A stretch of 53,451 bases of DNA from Chloroflexota bacterium. Its GTDB lineage: Bacteria > Chloroflexota > FW602-bin22 > JACPRP01. This document shows positions 25,555-33,768 of the stretch, piece by piece (the first letter of the stretch is position 1; the number at the start of each line of letters is the position of its first letter). Below the pieces are notes generated by a model. The model worked only from the letters and a program-made list of their open reading frames with translations, had not been told where the DNA came from and ran no database searches. The stretch lies in assembly GCA_016210495.1 (NCBI GenBank), contig JACQUC010000240.1, forward strand, positions 1 through 53,451. The letters are read 5' to 3'. The translations under genes and the position numbers were made by a program.

Positions 25555-27666
25555 ATGTACTTCATTGGTATTGACGTGGGCGGCACGTTCACCGACGTCG
25601 TAGCGATGGATGAGAGCGGTGCCATACGCACCTTCAAGACCGAATCCACGCCCAAGGACCCTTCGGCTGGAGTCATTGATGGCATTAGGCTCGCGGCCAA
25701 GGACATGGGTATGTCCATCCCGGATCTCCTAGGCAGCACGGCTTACTTCGGCCACGGCACGACGGTGGCTACCAACGCTCTGTTGCAGCGGGGCGGGGCA
25801 CGTACTGGACTCATAACGACGAAGGGTTTCGGCGATACCATATTTGTGCAAAGGATGTTGGGTCCCACCGCAGGAATGGGCTCCGACGAGATTATGCACT
25901 TTACCGCCAGAGTTCCACCTGTCCCCATAGTGCCCCCTCGGTTGGTAAGGGAAGTTGCCGAAAGGGTGGACTACAAAGGTTCCGTGATCGTGCCCCTGGA
26001 CGAGGATGGCGCACGCCGTGCGATACGCGAACTAGTCGATCTGGGCGTGGGCGCCGTTGCCGTCTGCTTCCTTTGGTCGTTCGCAAACCCTCGGCACGAA
26101 GAGGCTGTTAGAGATCTGCTTGCCCGGGAGGCGCCTGATAGGTTCATCACCATATCCAGTGAGCTCGTTCCCGTCATTGGAGAGTATGAGCGGATGGCGA
26201 CGACCATCTTGAACTCGTACCTTGGCCCAAGTGTCGCCACCTACATAACGAACCTGGGTAAAGCCCTGGCCGAGATGGGCCTGCGGTCACCCTTGCTGAT
26301 TATGAATGCTGTGGGCGGAGTTCTTACATCGGAAGAGGCATCGAAGGAGGCCGTCTCGTTGCTCTACTCGGGACCTACCGGAGGAGTAATTGGCTCTATT
26401 CATTTGGCCGAAGCGCTCGGCCACAGCAACGTAATTACCACCGACATGGGCGGCACGAGCTTCGACGTGAGTCTGATTGTCGACGGGAGGGCGACGATCG
26501 CTCCCACCTCCACCGTGGGCAAATACCATATTATCAAGCCCCTGGTCAACATCGAATGTATCGGCGCTGGTGGAGGCAGCGTGGCTCGCGTGACGGACGG
26601 TTATCTGAGGGTTGGCCCCGAGAGCGCCGGCGCCGATCCAGGCCCCGTGTGCTACGGAAAGGGCGGTGAGGAACCCACGGTAACGGATGCCGACGTCGTC
26701 CTGGGCATCATCGGTCCAGACTCCTTCCTTGGCGGCAGGAAGAAGTTGGACAAGGCCAAGGCAGAATCGGCCATAAGGCGCAAGGTAGCCGAGCCTCTGG
26801 GCCTTAACGTGATGGAAGCCGCCGCCGGAATAAGACGGGTTATCGACAGCCAGATGGCCGATTTGCTTCGCAGTGTTACCATAGAGAAAGGCCACGACCC
26901 TCGGGACTTCGTGCTTTTTGCCTATGGCGGAGCAGGGCCGACCCATTGCTCAGCTTATGGGGCCGAACTAGGAGTGAAAGCCATCATCGTGCCCTTGATG
27001 GCAACTTCACATTCGGCCTTTGGCGCTGTCGCTTCCGACATACGCCATTCCTTCGAAGTTTCTGATGTTATGAGAACGCCGGCCTTATTCGATAGGGCAT
27101 CAAAGTACCTCGACTCCACACGTATCAATCTTAACCTGTCGCGCTTGGAGGAGAAGGCAAGACTGGCTCTGCAGCACGATGGCATCGCTGATTCTGACAT
27201 GGTATTCCTGCGGGCGCTGGACATGCGCTATCGACGGCAAACCCACGAGGTACTCATTCCCATTCCCGAGGGCAACTTGAGCGCCGATGACGTGGACAAA
27301 TTGATCGATGCTTTCGAGCGAAAGTACGAAGAGCTATATGGGAAGGGGGCAGCCTACCGCGAGGCGGGCGTGGAGGTCATCACCTTTCGCGTAGAGGCGG
27401 TTGGCCGGATGCCAAGGCCTCGTTTGAGGAAGTTCGCAGTGGCGCAGTCTGATCCCGCCGCGGCGCTGCTGGGAGAGCGCCAGGTATACTTCTACGAGAT
27501 CGGCGGCTTCGCTTCCACAAGGATCTTCGACGGCGCGAGAGTGAGGGCGGGATACGCTTTCGAGGGGCCAGCGATAATCGAGCATCATGGAACGACCGTT
27601 GTGATCGGGCCTGGTCAGAGAGGCGTCGTCGATGGTTATCTCAATACAGTGATTGAGGCTATGTAG
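25555..27666 (+). CDS. hyuA: Hydantoinase/oxoprolinase-family subunit A (HyuA-like), pair 2
   Basis: A 703-aa paralogue of the protein at 10615. It opens YFIGIDVGGTFTDVVAMDESG (phosphate site at 6-15), carries TTDMGGTSFDVSLIVDG mid-chain and GAGGGSVARVTDG after it, all marks of the ASKHA-fold HyuA family. GGAGGG and GGAGG precede the ATG. Compared with pair 1 it keeps the family D in TSFDVS where pair 1 has K (TTFKAG), so the two probably have different substrates. It is first in an operon with hyuB2, aor and a MoaD-like gene. Confidence 0.9.
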   Translation: MYFIGIDVGGTFTDVVAMDESGAIRTFKTESTPKDPSAGVIDGIRLAAKDMGMSIPDLLGSTAYFGHGTTVATNALLQRGGARTGLITTKGFGDTIFVQRMLGPTAGMGSDEIMHFTARVPPVPIVPPRLVREVAERVDYKGSVIVPLDEDGARRAIRELVDLGVGAVAVCFLWSFANPRHEEAVRDLLAREAPDRFITISSELVPVIGEYERMATTILNSYLGPSVATYITNLGKALAEMGLRSPLLIMNAVGGVLTSEEASKEAVSLLYSGPTGGVIGSIHLAEALGHSNVITTDMGGTSFDVSLIVDGRATIAPTSTVGKYHIIKPLVNIECIGAGGGSVARVTDGYLRVGPESAGADPGPVCYGKGGEEPTVTDADVVLGIIGPDSFLGGRKKLDKAKAESAIRRKVAEPLGLNVMEAAAGIRRVIDSQMADLLRSVTIEKGHDPRDFVLFAYGGAGPTHCSAYGAELGVKAIIVPLMATSHSAFGAVASDIRHSFEVSDVMRTPALFDRASKYLDSTRINLNLSRLEEKARLALQHDGIADSDMVFLRALDMRYRRQTHEVLIPIPEGNLSADDVDKLIDAFERKYEELYGKGAAYREAGVEVITFRVEAVGRMPRPRLRKFAVAQSDPAAALLGERQVYFYEIGGFASTRIFDGARVRAGYAFEGPAIIEHHGTTVVIGPGQRGVVDGYLNTVIEAM

Positions 27667-27690
27667 GAATTCCTGAGAGGGAGGCATACG

Positions 27691-29853
27691 GTGGCCTACG
27701 CGGCGGGTGAACAGAAGGTCGACCCGGTCACGTTTGAGGTAGTTAGGCACAGACTGGTCAGCATAGTTACAGAGCAAGCGATCACGCTCAAGGCGGTTTC
27801 CGGCTCACCTATAGTCACGGAGGCGAGCGACTTCAACACGGGTCTGTATTGGGCGGACGGCACCAATGTCATCATGGGGCAGCACGTTCTTCTGCACGCC
27901 GGCAACGTGGCGCTCATCATTGAAAATATTATAAAGGAGTGCGAGCAGGACCCTGGCATCGGCGAAGACGATATGTTCATCGTCAACGATCCGTATAGTG
28001 GCGGCCTCCACGTCTCGGACATTACCATCTCTGCTCCCGTCTTTTATGATGGCCAGCGGGTAGCCTGGGCGGGATGCTGCGCTCACCAACTGGATGTAGG
28101 CGGAATGGATCCCGGTAGCTGGTGTCCAAGAGCCACAGAGAGGCAACAGGAGGGCCTGACCATTCCACCCGTCAGATTGGTCGAGAAGGGCAGGTTGAGA
28201 AACGATATACTCAACGTGATACTCTCTATGTCCAGACTACCGATCACGGTCGCACTTGACCTTCGCGCCATGATAGCTGCCAACAATGTCGCCAAGAGGC
28301 GCCTCACAGCCGTATTCGACCGCTATGGGCTCGACACGGTTTTGAGCGTGATGAACGGCGTGGTCGAGCTCTCGGAAAGAAGGTTAAGGGAAAGGCTTAG
28401 AGAGCTTCCCGACGGCATCTACCGGTCGGTTGATTTTCTCGATCACGACGGTCAGGCGAACAAGCTTTACAAGTTTGCCGTCACCCTTACGAAAGAAGCC
28501 GACAAACTGACTTTTGATTTGACCGGAACTTCCGCGCAAGCGCCCACCTGCATCAACTGCAGCGAGGGAGGCTTGTACGGTGGAATCGGGGCGGCACTGC
28601 TGGAGATTCTGGCCCCCGATCTGCCCTGGAACGGCGGATTGCTCAAGCCAATCGAGATCGTTGCTCCCAAGGGGATCGTGTGCAACGCGCTGCCTCCTGC
28701 GCCGACGAGCGCAGGATCGTGCGCAGCCTGTTGGGTGGCACAGAATGCCGCGGTCGTGGCTCTCTCCAGACTGGTCGGGTGCAGTGACCGTTATCGTCGA
28801 GAGGCCCAGGGGGTAAGCAACGCCGGCCTCACGATACTGAATCTTGGTGGAAACAACCAGTACGGCGAGCCGTTTGGGACCCTGCTGATCGAAAACGCCG
28901 CGGCAGGTGGGTCGGCCTGCTCTTTCAAAGACGGCCTCGACGTGGGCGGTCCGCTGATAAACGGGGTGTCGGTCATAAACAACGTCGAGACGAACGAGAA
29001 CTCGTTGCCAATCCTGTATCTTCGCCGCAGTCTTGTTGCGGACTCATCCGGGCCCGGCGAGTACAGGGGCGGCAGAACCCTCAGCGTGGGATTCATTCCT
29101 CACGATGTCCCTTCTATCGAGGGTGTCCTGGTGGGTCACGGGGTAGAGGTCCCAGCCGTCGGCATCTTTGGGGGCTTTCCTGGCTCCTCCAACGTGAGTA
29201 CGATTTGTAGAAGAACGGGCGTCCGGGAGAGGTTCCGCAATGGAGAGTTGCCAACCAACATCGGTGAGCTGAGAGGCGAGTCGGAGACCCTGGAGGCCAA
29301 GGCGGGCAGAGTGCCTATTGCGGCTGCCGACGTTTTCCAGTGCGATTATCAAGGCGGAGGCGGCTACGGCGACCCTCTGGAGCGCGATCCGACATCTGTT
29401 GCCCTGGACGTAGCCGACGGCGTAATATCGGTCGACCTGGCTGAGAGGATTTACGGGGTGATCTTGAATCCCCAGTCCCTGCGAGCGAACTTCCCGGCAA
29501 CGGAGCAGTTTAGGAAGGATCTTCGATGGCAAAGGCTGGGCAGTGTGCCGAGGCCAGCCCTGGTGGCTGGGAATAAGATCATGCAGATTGGCAGCTATCT
29601 CGAAGTAGTTGTCGCGGGTGACGTGAAAGTGTTCCGATGCCGCTGCGGCCACGGTCTCGGGCCGATAACAGAGAACTGGAAGAAATATGCCGTTCGAAAA
29701 GTTGTGCCCGCCACGACGGCCGGGCCATCGGTCAAACTCCACGAGGACTTGGAGATGAGGGAATACCTCTGCCCCGGCTGTGGGCTACTGCATTCGGTTG
29801 AGATCTCTCGTAGGGACGACCCGCCGCTGTGGGAGATCGAGCTCAAAATCTAG
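27691..29853 (+). CDS. hyuB: Hydantoinase B/carboxylase-family subunit with acetone carboxylase gamma-like C-terminus, pair 2
   Basis: A 720-aa HyuB protein starting at a GTG at 27691 with GGGAGG about 7 nt before it. The N-terminal signature DPVTFEVVRHRLVSIVTEQ is clear. The C-terminal 75 residues contain CRCGHGLG (Cys650/652), then ENWKKYA, then REYLCPGCG (Cys694/697) and DDPPLWE. This matches the acetone carboxylase gamma subunit as I recall it (C-x-C-G-H, N-W-K, R-E-x-Y-C-P-G-C), here fused to the large subunit. Its Zn-ribbon spacing is cleaner than in pair 1. The enzyme may carboxylate a ketone or open a lactam. Confidence 0.88.
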   Translation: MAYAAGEQKVDPVTFEVVRHRLVSIVTEQAITLKAVSGSPIVTEASDFNTGLYWADGTNVIMGQHVLLHAGNVALIIENIIKECEQDPGIGEDDMFIVNDPYSGGLHVSDITISAPVFYDGQRVAWAGCCAHQLDVGGMDPGSWCPRATERQQEGLTIPPVRLVEKGRLRNDILNVILSMSRLPITVALDLRAMIAANNVAKRRLTAVFDRYGLDTVLSVMNGVVELSERRLRERLRELPDGIYRSVDFLDHDGQANKLYKFAVTLTKEADKLTFDLTGTSAQAPTCINCSEGGLYGGIGAALLEILAPDLPWNGGLLKPIEIVAPKGIVCNALPPAPTSAGSCAACWVAQNAAVVALSRLVGCSDRYRREAQGVSNAGLTILNLGGNNQYGEPFGTLLIENAAAGGSACSFKDGLDVGGPLINGVSVINNVETNENSLPILYLRRSLVADSSGPGEYRGGRTLSVGFIPHDVPSIEGVLVGHGVEVPAVGIFGGFPGSSNVSTICRRTGVRERFRNGELPTNIGELRGESETLEAKAGRVPIAAADVFQCDYQGGGGYGDPLERDPTSVALDVADGVISVDLAERIYGVILNPQSLRANFPATEQFRKDLRWQRLGSVPRPALVAGNKIMQIGSYLEVVVAGDVKVFRCRCGHGLGPITENWKKYAVRKVVPATTAGPSVKLHEDLEMREYLCPGCGLLHSVEISRRDDPPLWEIELKI

Positions 29854-29929
29854 TTCCTCTTCGAGTGGTATGTCCCGGCGTCATTGCGTGCTGGTCACGG
29901 TGATGATAATAGCGCGAGGAGGCCAGGCA

Positions 29930-31816
29930 ATGGCAACGAGCGTGATGCCCGGCTACGCCGGATCTTTGCTGAGGGTCGACCTCACCGACGGGAGCTTCAG
30001 CGAGGAGCATCCGGACGAGAACACGTTGAGAAAGTGCCTTGGCGGCACCGGCATCGGCGCCAAGTATCTCTACGAGGAGGTTTCCCCTGGCGTCGAGTGG
30101 TCTCATCCGGAGAACCGCTTGATCATTGCTTCCGGACCTCTAGGTGGCACAACGGCCAAAGGCTCAGGGACTATTTCGATAGTCACCAAAGGCCCGATGA
30201 CCAACGGCGCGACATCCAGCCAGGCCAACGGCTTTATGGGAGCCTTCCTCAAGCTCTCGGGGTTCGACGGCATCATCTTGCAGGGGGCGGCGAGGGAGTG
30301 GTCATATCTCTACGTTCACGATGGCCTGGCGGAGCTCAGGGATGCCCGGCACATCCTGGGCAAGGACACTTGGGAGACCGAGGATCTGATCAAAGAGGAG
30401 CTCGGCTATGCCCCGCATTCGATGAGTGTCTTCAGCATTGGGCCTGCCGGGGAGAACCTGGTCCGCTTCGCCTGCGTCGTCGGCGACAGGGGCCACGTGG
30501 CCGCGCACAACGGCCCTGGTGCGGTACTGGGCGCCAAGAAGCTGAAAGCCATCGCCGTGGCACGAGGCAAGAGAAGCTTCCCCATCACGGACAAGCGGCG
30601 CCTGAGCGAAGCCAGCAACGAGATGTTCGCAATGATCAAGACCGATCCGGAGTGGAGCATGATCTACCAGTGGGGAATGCTCTGGTTCACGGAGGGCAAC
30701 TACGCCTCGGGCCGATCTCTGGTCAAGAACTGTACGACCAACTTGTTTGCAATCGACAAGGAACGGCTCGGAAAGTTCAGCGGACCGTACATTCGCGAGC
30801 ATTTCCAGCCCAAGCCCCACCCCTGCTGGGCCTGCCAGATGCACCACTGCCACACGGTGAAGATTACCGAAGGCCCCTACGCCGGATATGTTGGAGAAGA
30901 GCCAGAAGCCGAGGGGTTGCAGGCCTGGAGTTTCCTGATTGGGAATCTGGATTGTGCGGCTACGATAATGCTGAGCAACGAGGTCGACCGGCTCGGCATG
31001 GACACCAACGAGGCGGGTTGGGCCGTCGCGCTCACGATGGAATGCTATGAAAAAGGTCTCCTCGGCGCGGCAGACGTCGACGGTCTGGACATGACCTGGG
31101 GTAATGTGGATGCTGCCAGGACCTTGCTGCATAGAATCGCCCGCAGGCAGGGCCTGGGCGACCTTCTCGCCGACGGGGTGATGCGGGCCTCCCAGCGGCT
31201 TGGTGGTGAGATACCGGACATCGCCGTCTACACCAAGAGCGGGACGCCGCCGCGGAGCCACGACCACCGTCTCCGCTGGCCCGAGCTATTCGATACCTGC
31301 GTCTCCAACACTGGCACTATAGAAAACGATACCTTTGCCCTGCGGCCCGAGCTTCTCGACCTACCTGTGCCCGACTACCCGTTCTCTTTCTCCCCATTGG
31401 AGGTTGCGGCGCTTATGGCTCGTGCCAAAGGGCACTTCCAGCTCATCGACTCCCTTGGATCCTGTAAGATGACCACCAGGCTGGTCCCGAGACTGATCGA
31501 GAGGCTGGTGGGGGCCGCCACCGGTTGGGACTTTACCTGGCAGGAGGCTATGCAGGTAGGCCTCAGGACCGTGAATCTGCTCAGGGCGTTCAACATTCGA
31601 CACGGCCGCACGCGGGAAAACGATGCCCCATCGTTCCGCTACAGCTCTACGCCTATCGACGGGCCGGCGCGTGGCAAGAGCATCGTGCCATTTTGGGATC
31701 AAATGCTGGACGTGTACTACCAGGAATTGGGCTGGGACAGGGCCACGGGGAAGCCGCTGCCGGAGACGTTACGGGAGCTGGGCTTGGAGCAGGCTGCGTC
31801 GGACCTTTGGCCATAG
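29930..31816 (+). CDS. aor: Aldehyde:ferredoxin oxidoreductase (tungsten, AOR family)
   Basis: AOR enzymes oxidise aldehydes to acids (or the reverse) with ferredoxin, using a tungsten bis-pterin and one [4Fe-4S] cluster. The chosen ATG at 29930 has GAGGAGG 7 nt upstream and gives 628 aa, normal for the family. The N-terminal pterin-binding domain is clear (GGTGIGAKYLYEE, ASGPLGGT, QANGFMGAFLK). Cluster cysteines are C299, C302 and C307 (C-x2-C-x4-C) plus a late Cys in DSLGSCKMTTR. The usual spacing is C-x2-C-x3-C. It follows hyuB2 by 76 bp and precedes a MoaD-like gene. Confidence 0.92.
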   Translation: MATSVMPGYAGSLLRVDLTDGSFSEEHPDENTLRKCLGGTGIGAKYLYEEVSPGVEWSHPENRLIIASGPLGGTTAKGSGTISIVTKGPMTNGATSSQANGFMGAFLKLSGFDGIILQGAAREWSYLYVHDGLAELRDARHILGKDTWETEDLIKEELGYAPHSMSVFSIGPAGENLVRFACVVGDRGHVAAHNGPGAVLGAKKLKAIAVARGKRSFPITDKRRLSEASNEMFAMIKTDPEWSMIYQWGMLWFTEGNYASGRSLVKNCTTNLFAIDKERLGKFSGPYIREHFQPKPHPCWACQMHHCHTVKITEGPYAGYVGEEPEAEGLQAWSFLIGNLDCAATIMLSNEVDRLGMDTNEAGWAVALTMECYEKGLLGAADVDGLDMTWGNVDAARTLLHRIARRQGLGDLLADGVMRASQRLGGEIPDIAVYTKSGTPPRSHDHRLRWPELFDTCVSNTGTIENDTFALRPELLDLPVPDYPFSFSPLEVAALMARAKGHFQLIDSLGSCKMTTRLVPRLIERLVGAATGWDFTWQEAMQVGLRTVNLLRAFNIRHGRTRENDAPSFRYSSTPIDGPARGKSIVPFWDQMLDVYYQELGWDRATGKPLPETLRELGLEQAASDLWP

Positions 31817-31855
31817 ACGATGACCCTCTGGATCTACGCCTGAAAGGCTAAGACG

Positions 31856-32158
31856 ATGGCGAAGGTGCGCATACAGATCTACCCCTGGCTCACCAGCCTT
31901 CTCGGCGCCGGCAACACGGCACCTTTCTTCCTCGATGAGGAAATCGCAGATGGAGACAGCTTGCGCAGCATTCTGCTGCGGCTCGCCACGAAGTACCCGG
32001 ATTTGGGACGGGTCATTCTTGATGCTGAGGGCCAGAAATTGACCGGCAAGGTCTGCGCCTTCGTCAACCGCCGTCACGCGGAGCTGTTGGACGGGTTGGA
32101 GACCAGGATAAAAGAGGCAGATACGGTGACGCTGGTGCCGCCGATTGGGGGTGGCTAA
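31856..32158 (+). CDS. MoaD/ThiS-like ubiquitin-fold sulfur carrier
   Basis: A 100-aa beta-grasp protein ending PPIGGG, the diglycine tail that is adenylated and thiocarboxylated in MoaD-type sulfur carriers. Its position 40 bp after aor strongly suggests it makes dithiolene for the tungstopterin cofactor of that enzyme. Dedicated MoaD copies beside AOR genes are common. The N-terminus AKVRIQIYPWLTSLLG is typical. No MoaE or MoeB lies in the window. Confidence 0.85.
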   Translation: MAKVRIQIYPWLTSLLGAGNTAPFFLDEEIADGDSLRSILLRLATKYPDLGRVILDAEGQKLTGKVCAFVNRRHAELLDGLETRIKEADTVTLVPPIGGG

Positions 32159-32230
32159 CTCCCTGACGCAATGAGCAAACGCACCTCTTCAGCTTGGGGG
32201 ATTGCACGGACGGGCGGGCGAGTTTTCTCC

Positions 32231-32276
32231 TTGCTTTACCGGGCTTGGAATGCTATCATATGCATATGTGATAGCA
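32231..32276 (+). promoter_or_regulatory. Toxin-antitoxin promoter with overlapping palindromic operator
   Basis: TTGCTT (32231-32236), 17-nt spacer and TATCAT (32254-32259). The -10 is covered by an inverted repeat TGCTATCA (32251-32258) / TGATAGCA (32269-32276) with a further palindrome CATATGCATATG between the arms. A ribbon-helix-helix antitoxin bound here would block its own promoter. Confidence 0.7.
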
Positions 32277-32290
32277 TACGGAGGCGGCGA

Positions 32291-32539
32291 ATGAAACGAA
32301 CAACAATCCTTGCCGACGAGTCGACGCTCTTGGAGATCAAACAACTGGCAGAAGAGCAAGAGCAGAGTGTTAGCGACGTGATCCGGGAAGCGCTAAGCGA
32401 ATACGTCGCAACCAGACGGAAACCCGAGCGCGGTCACATCTCTTTTATAGGCGCCGGGCGAAGCGGACGCACCGACATCTCGGAACGAGCAGAAGAGATC
32501 TTGCAGGACGCGGTGAAACCGCACGAGGGTTGGGAGTAG
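32291..32539 (+). CDS. Ribbon-helix-helix antitoxin/repressor
   Basis: An 82-aa protein starting at the ATG at 32291 (GGAGG 6 nt before). Residues 1-42 form a MetJ/Arc-type fold: strand KRTTILAD, helix STLLEIKQLAEEQ, then SVSDVIREALSEYVATR. The C-terminal 40 residues (RGHISFIGAGRSGRTDISERAEEILQD) resemble the toxin-binding tail of VapB-like antitoxins. Four nucleotides separate it from the PIN gene. It very likely represses the promoter whose -10 lies in the palindrome just upstream. Confidence 0.85.
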   Translation: MKRTTILADESTLLEIKQLAEEQEQSVSDVIREALSEYVATRRKPERGHISFIGAGRSGRTDISERAEEILQDAVKPHEGWE

Positions 32540-32543
32540 CTCT

Positions 32544-32963
32544 GTGGCCGTCATCGTGGACACGGGCCCGCTCTACGCCTTGGTTGACGTCAGCGATTCC
32601 CACCACGACGAGATCGCCGAATTTGTCGCTAATACAAACCAAGTCCTGGTCGTGCCTGTCGTTGTGCTTCCTGAGGTTTCGTATCTCATTGGCAAACATC
32701 TCAGTACAGATGTAGAAGTCCGACTGCTGCGATCGATCGTCGCTGGCGAAGGTGGTCTGCGCCTCGAGGGCCTGGCCAAAACAGATTTGGCCAGGGCAGC
32801 CGACCTGGTCGCACAGTATGCCGACGCAAGGGTGGGGTTCGTGGATGCGGCCATAGTAGCCATTGCCGAAAGACTGAACATACGGGACGTGTTGACGGTG
32901 GATCGGCGCCATTTCACGATGTTTCGGCCATCGCATTGCGGCGCGTTCAACATAGTTCCCTGA
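32544..32963 (+). CDS. vapC: PIN-domain ribonuclease toxin (VapC-like)
   Basis: A 139-aa PIN protein with the acidic metal-binding residues D6 (VDTGPLYAL), E44 (LPEVSYL), D101 (GFVDAAIVA) and D120 (TVDRRHF). Such toxins cut tRNA or rRNA unless bound by the partner antitoxin. It starts at a GTG at 32544 with GGGAG upstream. All active-site residues are present, so the toxin should be active. It lies between the aor operon and the converging glycosyltransferase genes. Confidence 0.88.
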   Translation: MAVIVDTGPLYALVDVSDSHHDEIAEFVANTNQVLVVPVVVLPEVSYLIGKHLSTDVEVRLLRSIVAGEGGLRLEGLAKTDLARAADLVAQYADARVGFVDAAIVAIAERLNIRDVLTVDRRHFTMFRPSHCGAFNIVP

Positions 32964-32994
32964 GCCCAGCCCTCCTGCCAAAGCTCCTCTCATC

Positions 32995-33765
32995 TCAAGC
33001 ACCATCCAGCCGCCTCAGCCTCCAGTACACCACAACCTCATAGCACGCCAGCAAGACCGCCAGCAGCAGTCCGTGGCCGCCGTCGCGGTAACCCTGAAGG
33101 TCCCAGTAGCGCCGCTTGATGGCTCGTAGAGGTTGCAGGACGAAGCTGCGCCATTTCGCCCGTTGGCCGCTGGCGTGCAGCATCCTAGCATCAAAGCTGG
33201 AGTACGCCCTCTGCTTGGCGATGAACTGGCTGACCGTGTCGTAGTTGAAATGCACAAACGGGTGCTGGAGATGGCCGGCAGGACCGGCGAGCTTCACCAG
33301 CTCATGCACTTCCCTGGCCTCGTCGTAGGTCGCACCTTCCCGCCGCAGCAGCCTCAACTGGTAGTCGGGGTACCATCCCCCGCGACGTATCCATTTGCCC
33401 CAAATTATGTTGCGCCGCGGTATCCAGTAGCCCAGCGGCGGGGCCTCGCCGGTCTCTTCGGCAGTCCGGTTGGCCAGCAGCGACTGGATCTCCTGCCTGA
33501 GCTCCGGCGTGACCCTTTCGTCGGCGTCGACGAACAGCACCCAATCGCTCGTCGCCAGGCGCAGGGCCGCGTTGCGCTGGTGCGGAAAGCTGCGAAAGGG
33601 ATGCTGGTAGACCGCGCTGGTGAACTGGCGCGCGATCTCCACCGTTCGGTCGACGCTGCCGGAGTCCAGGACCAGAATCTCGTCGGCCCACGTTCCCTGC
33701 GCGAGGCAGTCCGCGACGTTCCGCTCTTCGTTCTTCGTAATCACCGCAAAAGTGATGCTGTCCAT
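32995..33765 (-). CDS. Family 2 glycosyltransferase (WaaE/KdtX-like)
   Basis: A 256-aa GT-A-fold transferase with the nucleotide-sugar motif LVLDSGSVDRT and the DxD motif FVDADER (D80, D82). The later part RRNIIWGKWIRRGGWYPDYQLRLLRR and VHFNYDTVSQFIAKQ fits the WaaE-like group acting on glycolipids. A hydrophobic C-terminal stretch (LLLAVLLACYEVVVYW) may anchor it in the membrane. It follows the second transferase by 3 bp, so both probably build one surface glycan. Confidence 0.88.
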   Translation of the reverse strand: MDSITFAVITKNEERNVADCLAQGTWADEILVLDSGSVDRTVEIARQFTSAVYQHPFRSFPHQRNAALRLATSDWVLFVDADERVTPELRQEIQSLLANRTAEETGEAPPLGYWIPRRNIIWGKWIRRGGWYPDYQLRLLRREGATYDEAREVHELVKLAGPAGHLQHPFVHFNYDTVSQFIAKQRAYSSFDARMLHASGQRAKWRSFVLQPLRAIKRRYWDLQGYRDGGHGLLLAVLLACYEVVVYWRLRRLDGA

Positions 33766-33768
33766 CGC

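Noticed and set aside
29780..29929. N-terminal extension of AOR from an ATG at 29780
   Set aside because: It overlaps the end of hyuB2 by 74 nt. The ATG at 29930 has GAGGAGG at ideal spacing and gives normal family length.
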